Source: Pontederia crassipes (taxonomy: Eukaryota; Streptophyta; Magnoliopsida; Commelinales; Pontederiaceae). From it: 64,000 nucleotides of DNA. The DNA lies in the NCBI GenBank assembly GCA_030549335.1, contig JAUKPH010000027.1, positions 1,054,001 through 1,118,000 on the forward strand, written 5' to 3'. Both the position numbers and the translations under genes were made by a program. Position 1 is the stretch's first letter. Each line of letters opens with the position of its first letter. The notes under the pieces were generated by a model that ran no database searches, was not told the origin of the DNA, and was given only the letters and a program-made list of their open reading frames with translations. This document shows positions 59,690 through 64,000 of this stretch, one piece after another.

Positions 59690-59940
59690 AAACTATCTCA
59701 GAAGTTGTTCGTTGAAGACATGTCAAGCCATGAGCATCACGAACCCTGCCATACAAGTATTGATACCGGGCATTCGAAAAATAAATGATTTAGTCTCCAA
59801 TGCATGATTACATAGTTCACAAGTAGTACTCGCATCTCGTCCCATGTTTGTCTACAAATGGATGGGTGAAATTTAAGCTCTAGAAAGCAAAATAAAGGCG
59901 AAAACGGAATGCAAACAATCACAATTTAAGTGGTGATGCA
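59690..59940 (-). pseudogene. LINE ORF2 C-terminal relic
   Basis: The frame 59922-59737 includes LNHLFFECPVSILVW, the hallmark of the zf-RVT-type C-terminal domain of plant LINE ORF2. Nothing else of the element is readable. No tail or target repeat was found. Confidence 0.6.
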
Positions 59941-62900
59941 AATCATTGTAGTTTCCCCTGAATTAGGAAGCAAATGGAGAATGCATAAATAATATAGTCA
60001 TAGTTTTTTTTCATAGTTTTTATGCATAAGGCACCCAAGTGAAAATTACAAAGAATGCTTCATTAAGAAAAGAAGAAACAAATGCTATGATGTATGAAAC
60101 ATTTTATCATTTTGGTTACCTTGCTGGTGTTTCATGTCTCTGATCAAGGAAGAATGAAGGTTTTGAGGAAGATCTTAATGCAATTATAAAGAATATGATA
60201 TACAACAACGCAATAGGACAACTAAAGAGGGTTTGTTACTCACTAAACAAATCACTTCTTATTGTGCTTTGTTTTAAAAACTTGCCAGGTCTCAAAGTGG
60301 AGAAGAATGGTTCTGGACTCATAACCATGACACAATGAGACACAAACTTGGAACAATCCACTGTTTTTAAATGGCCATCCTTCTTATTTATTCATCCACA
60401 AATATCGGAAATTGGTTAAAAAGTCATTTGTATTTGTCCTTGAATAAAGTATCTTCAAATGTCAAAGTAGTCTTTTGTTTTTAAAATTTACAATGATAGT
60501 TTTTTTGTGAATTACCTATTCCTTTTTTTTTTCTACTTTGGTATCCAGAAGCCCCATTATCCCTGGCTAATTCAATCAGAGTGTGTTAAGGTTTAACCTT
60601 CTTCCAATAATGGTGTTTTCTGAAATTCGATCAGGTAACTTCTTAAGGGCTGGACCATTAACTAATTGAACCAACTTCTTGGGCGAGTTAAACATTCTTT
60701 ATGATTGTTTATTGATAAATATTCCCAGTGAGGAAAAGATTAAAATTCACAGACCCCACATAGTTGTTGTGTATAAACAGCAGGTCGCATCATGGGAGCA
60801 TATAGGTGTAGTGAAGGATAGAATATGTTGTATTTTGGGCTGTATGTTTGCGAGAACAGCACTGTCTTTAGAAGGGAGCACTCTTATCTTGAGGTCCTCT
60901 CTAACAAATAAACTGTAGAATGAAGATTAATTTGGAGAGAAATTAGCCTTTGATTTACTGTACAGTGAAGATTCAGTAATAAAGAGCCAGTAATTACTTT
61001 TCCCAAAAAAAAAAAACTGTGATTAAATGACTGTTGGCAAATTTGCCTAACAGCTTGGAGAGCCATGTCTGCGACATTGGGCTTGGATATCCATGTCATC
61101 TTTAAAATCCAAAGCACAATTTACAGACAAGCATGCAGTCGAATATGTCTAGTTATTCATTGCTTGTTTAACATTTAATAATATTTGAGTTTCTCTGCAT
61201 GTATTATGTGTGTAGAGGTATATTTTGGTTCCAACGGGTAAGTTCCTTCATTGAACCTTTGAATTTTGATTTGTCTTTTTCAAGGTGTTCAGAGAGCAAT
61301 GGATTATGAGCATTAGTAGCCAATAATGCTTCTTAAAATTTTATTTTTTACAACGTTTCCAATATGAACAAAATGGAGGCATAAACCCACACACGGCTTG
61401 CACATGTAAGCTCATCATTGGCTCGAATCCGATTGTAATTCTTAACACAAAAACACTATGACATCATCATTTGACATCATAGATATAAAGATGTATTTTT
61501 TAAAAGAAAAACAAGATTCATGTCGGATCTTGATCTGATGATGGGTTTACATGTTCAAATGCTTTTGGGATTTATGCAATCATATTATCCATCCAATGAT
61601 TGCAATAAGTTTTAGGTTATGCTCGAAGCTGTGTCTTGGATGATGCATAGAAGTTTACAAGTGCAAGCTGCTTGGATGCCACTGAGAACGGTTAACAAAT
61701 AAGTCAGTTCTCTTGGGTTTTAGAAAGTGCAAGCGGTTTGTTTGGTCTGATGTGTTTCATCTTGATCAGTTATCAAAACAGTCTCCCCATGCCCGTTTTC
61801 TTAGTTGAATATTACAAATTAGGCTGATGATGGATTTAGTTATGTCGTCAGTGCAAATTTAACATTAGCATCTTCTTCTTTCCTCATTCTTCTGAACCAT
61901 TTGAAAACTTTTTGATGCAGATTCTTCTAGTGCTTCTGGCATATCCTCGATGGTGAGCTGTTGTGGTCATTGATGAGCATTTATGAGAGGTCCTCAATGC
62001 ACCCGGAGATCCATCAAGCTGAAAGTCAAAATACTTTTACAGTTTATGTATCAGACTTATTAGTTTCCACTTACTGCCTCGGGTTTTTTTGGTCCTTTAC
62101 ATCCACCTTGTCTTTCTTGTTGCTGAGAATGTGAGGGCCATGGTTGGACACAAATCATGACTAAAAGTTGTAGTATTCTCTCCTCTCAACATTTTTAGCT
62201 TAGTAATTTGAATTCCAAAGTCGGCTGCTTATGCAATAAAATGCAATTTCGTATGATCTGAGATTGGTTCATCTCCTTCACGATGGTTAATATGAATGCA
62301 AATTCATGCTTTTATTTCTCTCTCAATATGTTGGGCATCTTGTTTAGTTTTTTCTTGAAATATCAGAGCCTGAATCAATTGTGTTTCACATGCTTTGTAG
62401 TCTACTACCATTATGGGAACTTTTGTGGGCTCCAGTTTGCAGAAAATGGCTAATGCAAGCGTGCTTATGGATGATTCAATTCAATGTCTGGAAAGTGATA
62501 TCTCTATTATTGGGCTTCATTACCCTTCCTAATCTCCTAACGTCGCTCTCGTTATGTAGTGACTTTACGTGACCGGATAGTGATTGTCGACTTTTTGTAT
62601 TTGTGCTATATAAAACGATTAGTTTTCACAGAAAACAAAATAAAATGACTGCTTTCTTTTTTTTAAAAAAAAATTTACTCTGCTTGATTATTGCGGAGGA
62701 TCTTGGTGTTTCGGTTTTGACTCTGATTTTTTTTGTCTGTAAAACGATGTCTTCTTTCCATTTATCAATAAATGTTGTCTTCTTTCATATGTTCGTATAC
62801 ATTGTATTGTTCTCTAGCTAGATAGGATTGCAAGTAAAAACCAAGCATTTACCAAGGGTCCACCAAGTTGCAGTCAGCGATTATCAGGTAATTATGGATG

Positions 62901-63267
62901 TTTTTGTTCATATGTATATCTATCTGTTGATCCTTCCCTTTGCAGCTCGGCAATCAAATTTGTGGCGGGCCCTGCAGCATTTTCTATTTGAGGCGCATTG
63001 CATCATGCAAGATATTCTTGCTCTGCTGACCGCTTCGTTATGTTGAATTACTTTTTTTTTTTCAGCTGTCAGAATTTTAATGGCTGAAAATTGTCGGCAA
63101 CATGTTTTGAGCATTGCTGGTTCTATCGCTCATGTCATGTGTGTGGGCTAAGTGGAGAAAAGCTTGTTTTCAGAAACACTGGTCCTTTGTACCATCTTCT
63201 GCCTCAAAGGCTATCCAACCACCAAAACTAGGTCCTACTTTTCATCATCTTCTTCTTCTTCTTATTC
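59941..63267. other. Region without recognised genes
   Basis: Open frames are all short (60-79 codons) and unrecognised. Oligo-T and pyrimidine runs before AG dinucleotides occur near 61917 and 63050. Introns or UTR of a gene extending out of the window are therefore possible but not shown. Confidence 0.45.
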
Positions 63268-63822
63268 ATGGATTCGGGGACGCTGAATGTGTCCAGTGGT
63301 GCAGTGCCATGTCCTCTCTCAGTACCATCAGCAGGTGAGATCTGTGATTTCACATTATTATCATTTCGAGGGTCTTCTTCCCTTCTCTTTTCCTTGTTAG
63401 TTATAGACTTTTCCTTTTTCACCGTGCTTTTCTCCGTTAGTTATAAATCTTTTCCTTTTCACTGTGCGTCCTTTTTTTGTGTGGGGGGGGGAAGATGACA
63501 CGATGCCTTGTACACCTTCTGTTTGTTATGTTCCTTTATTTTCTTTACCATTGTTATTTGTCGGTTGCTTACTCATTGCAGTTTTAAAAAAAAGAAGCCA
63601 AAGTAGCAGTACCTTTTTCTCCACAGAGTTATAAATAATAATAATAATAAAGTTTTAAACTGTTTATGGTTGGAAAAGGAGGTGGTGTAGGTTTTTATTG
63701 ATGTTGTGCTTATGAATGCAGTGGAGCCTCTCGGCCTCTCGTGTGGTCCTCCCTCCAAAGGGACCACTGAGCACCACGAAATCCGATGGAGGATCTTATC
63801 TGTGGTGGAATACCTACCATAA
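63268..63822 (+). CDS. Possible small two-exon gene or transcript end
   Basis: An ATG at 63268 opens a frame that reaches a good donor (AGCAG then GTGAGA, exon end 63334). An acceptor after TGAATGCAG starts a second exon at 63722, which keeps the frame and stops with TAA at 63820-63822. The spliced product would have 55 residues (MDSGTLNVSSGAVPCPLSVP at the start, EIRWRILSVVEYLP at the end). It matches nothing I know. It could equally be a spliced 3' UTR or a chance model. Confidence 0.2.
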
Positions 63823-64000
63823 TTTTTCTATCTGCCACTGTTTTTTACAGGGTTGGAGCTCCATTTCCAGGTATCTCATGCTGTGCGTGTGTGCGACTTC
63901 GACTTCTGGGAACTTTTGAGATAAGTTAATTGCATTTTTTTTATTGGGTCATTTTTATTATATTTGTTAGAAAGAGAAAGAACGTCGATTTGATCAGTCC
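63823..64000. other. Window end, nothing recognised
   Basis: A further AG/GT pair brackets 20 bases near 63851-63870, which hints at more splicing, but no frame is supported. Confidence 0.3.

Overview
This is a window of plant nuclear DNA: AT-rich intergenic sequence with nested transposable elements of typical angiosperm families (CACTA, Mutator-like, hAT, TRIM, L1-type LINE, Ty3 LTRs with a Met-tRNA-type primer site, SINEs) and a few short islands of GC-rich genes with GT-AG introns. The strongly GC-rich coding exons next to AT-rich introns suggest a monocot, probably not a grass, but the species cannot be fixed from the sequence.

Three gene models look intact. At 2548-5139 (minus) is a four-exon gene for a 446-residue plant protein I cannot name, with PDZ-like stretches. 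At 19338-20526 (minus) is a two-coding-exon gene for a 231-residue APC/C inhibitor of the POLYCHOME/UVI4-OSD1/GIG1 family; it has a KEN box, a D-box and a C-terminal Met-Arg tail. At 54971-55468 (plus) is an intronless glucosamine-6-phosphate N-acetyltransferase (GNA1). A fourth gene, 30366-32973 (minus), has six clean exons for a membrane-anchored coiled-coil protein but carries an in-frame stop in exon 2 and has a doubtful donor in exon 5, beside an intron holding two SINEs. Two further genes are dead: a GRF-type zinc-finger gene at 34697-35183 (two nonsense codons) and a FAR1/FHY3-type MULE-derived gene at 38604-44087 (minus), split by a Mutator-like element and an LTR.

Layout of the repeats: a Mutator-like element (5905-6953); a 2.5-kb solo LTR (7040-9562); a TIR element (10131-11566); a Mutator-like element holding a nested hAT MITE (12331-13852); an AT-rich tract with MITEs and SINE pieces (13.9-18.2 kb); a Mutator-like element with a minisatellite core (21592-22405); a nearly complete but broken LINE (about 22423-27137); a TRIM-like element (28007-28997); a CACTA element (35732-37499) with a duplicated end; a Mutator-like element (42654-43606); retroelement pieces (45.0-47.0 kb); a degenerate Ty3 internal region and its LTR (about 48.9-54.5 kb); a large LTR interrupted by a truncated LINE (55779-59508); and a LINE relic near 59.8 kb. 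The last 4 kb shows no recognisable gene.

The genes do not form a pathway or operon. The most distinctive theme is four short Mutator-type elements, each with a 9-10-bp target duplication and a GC-rich repetitive core that keeps long open frames. No new multi-gene system was found.
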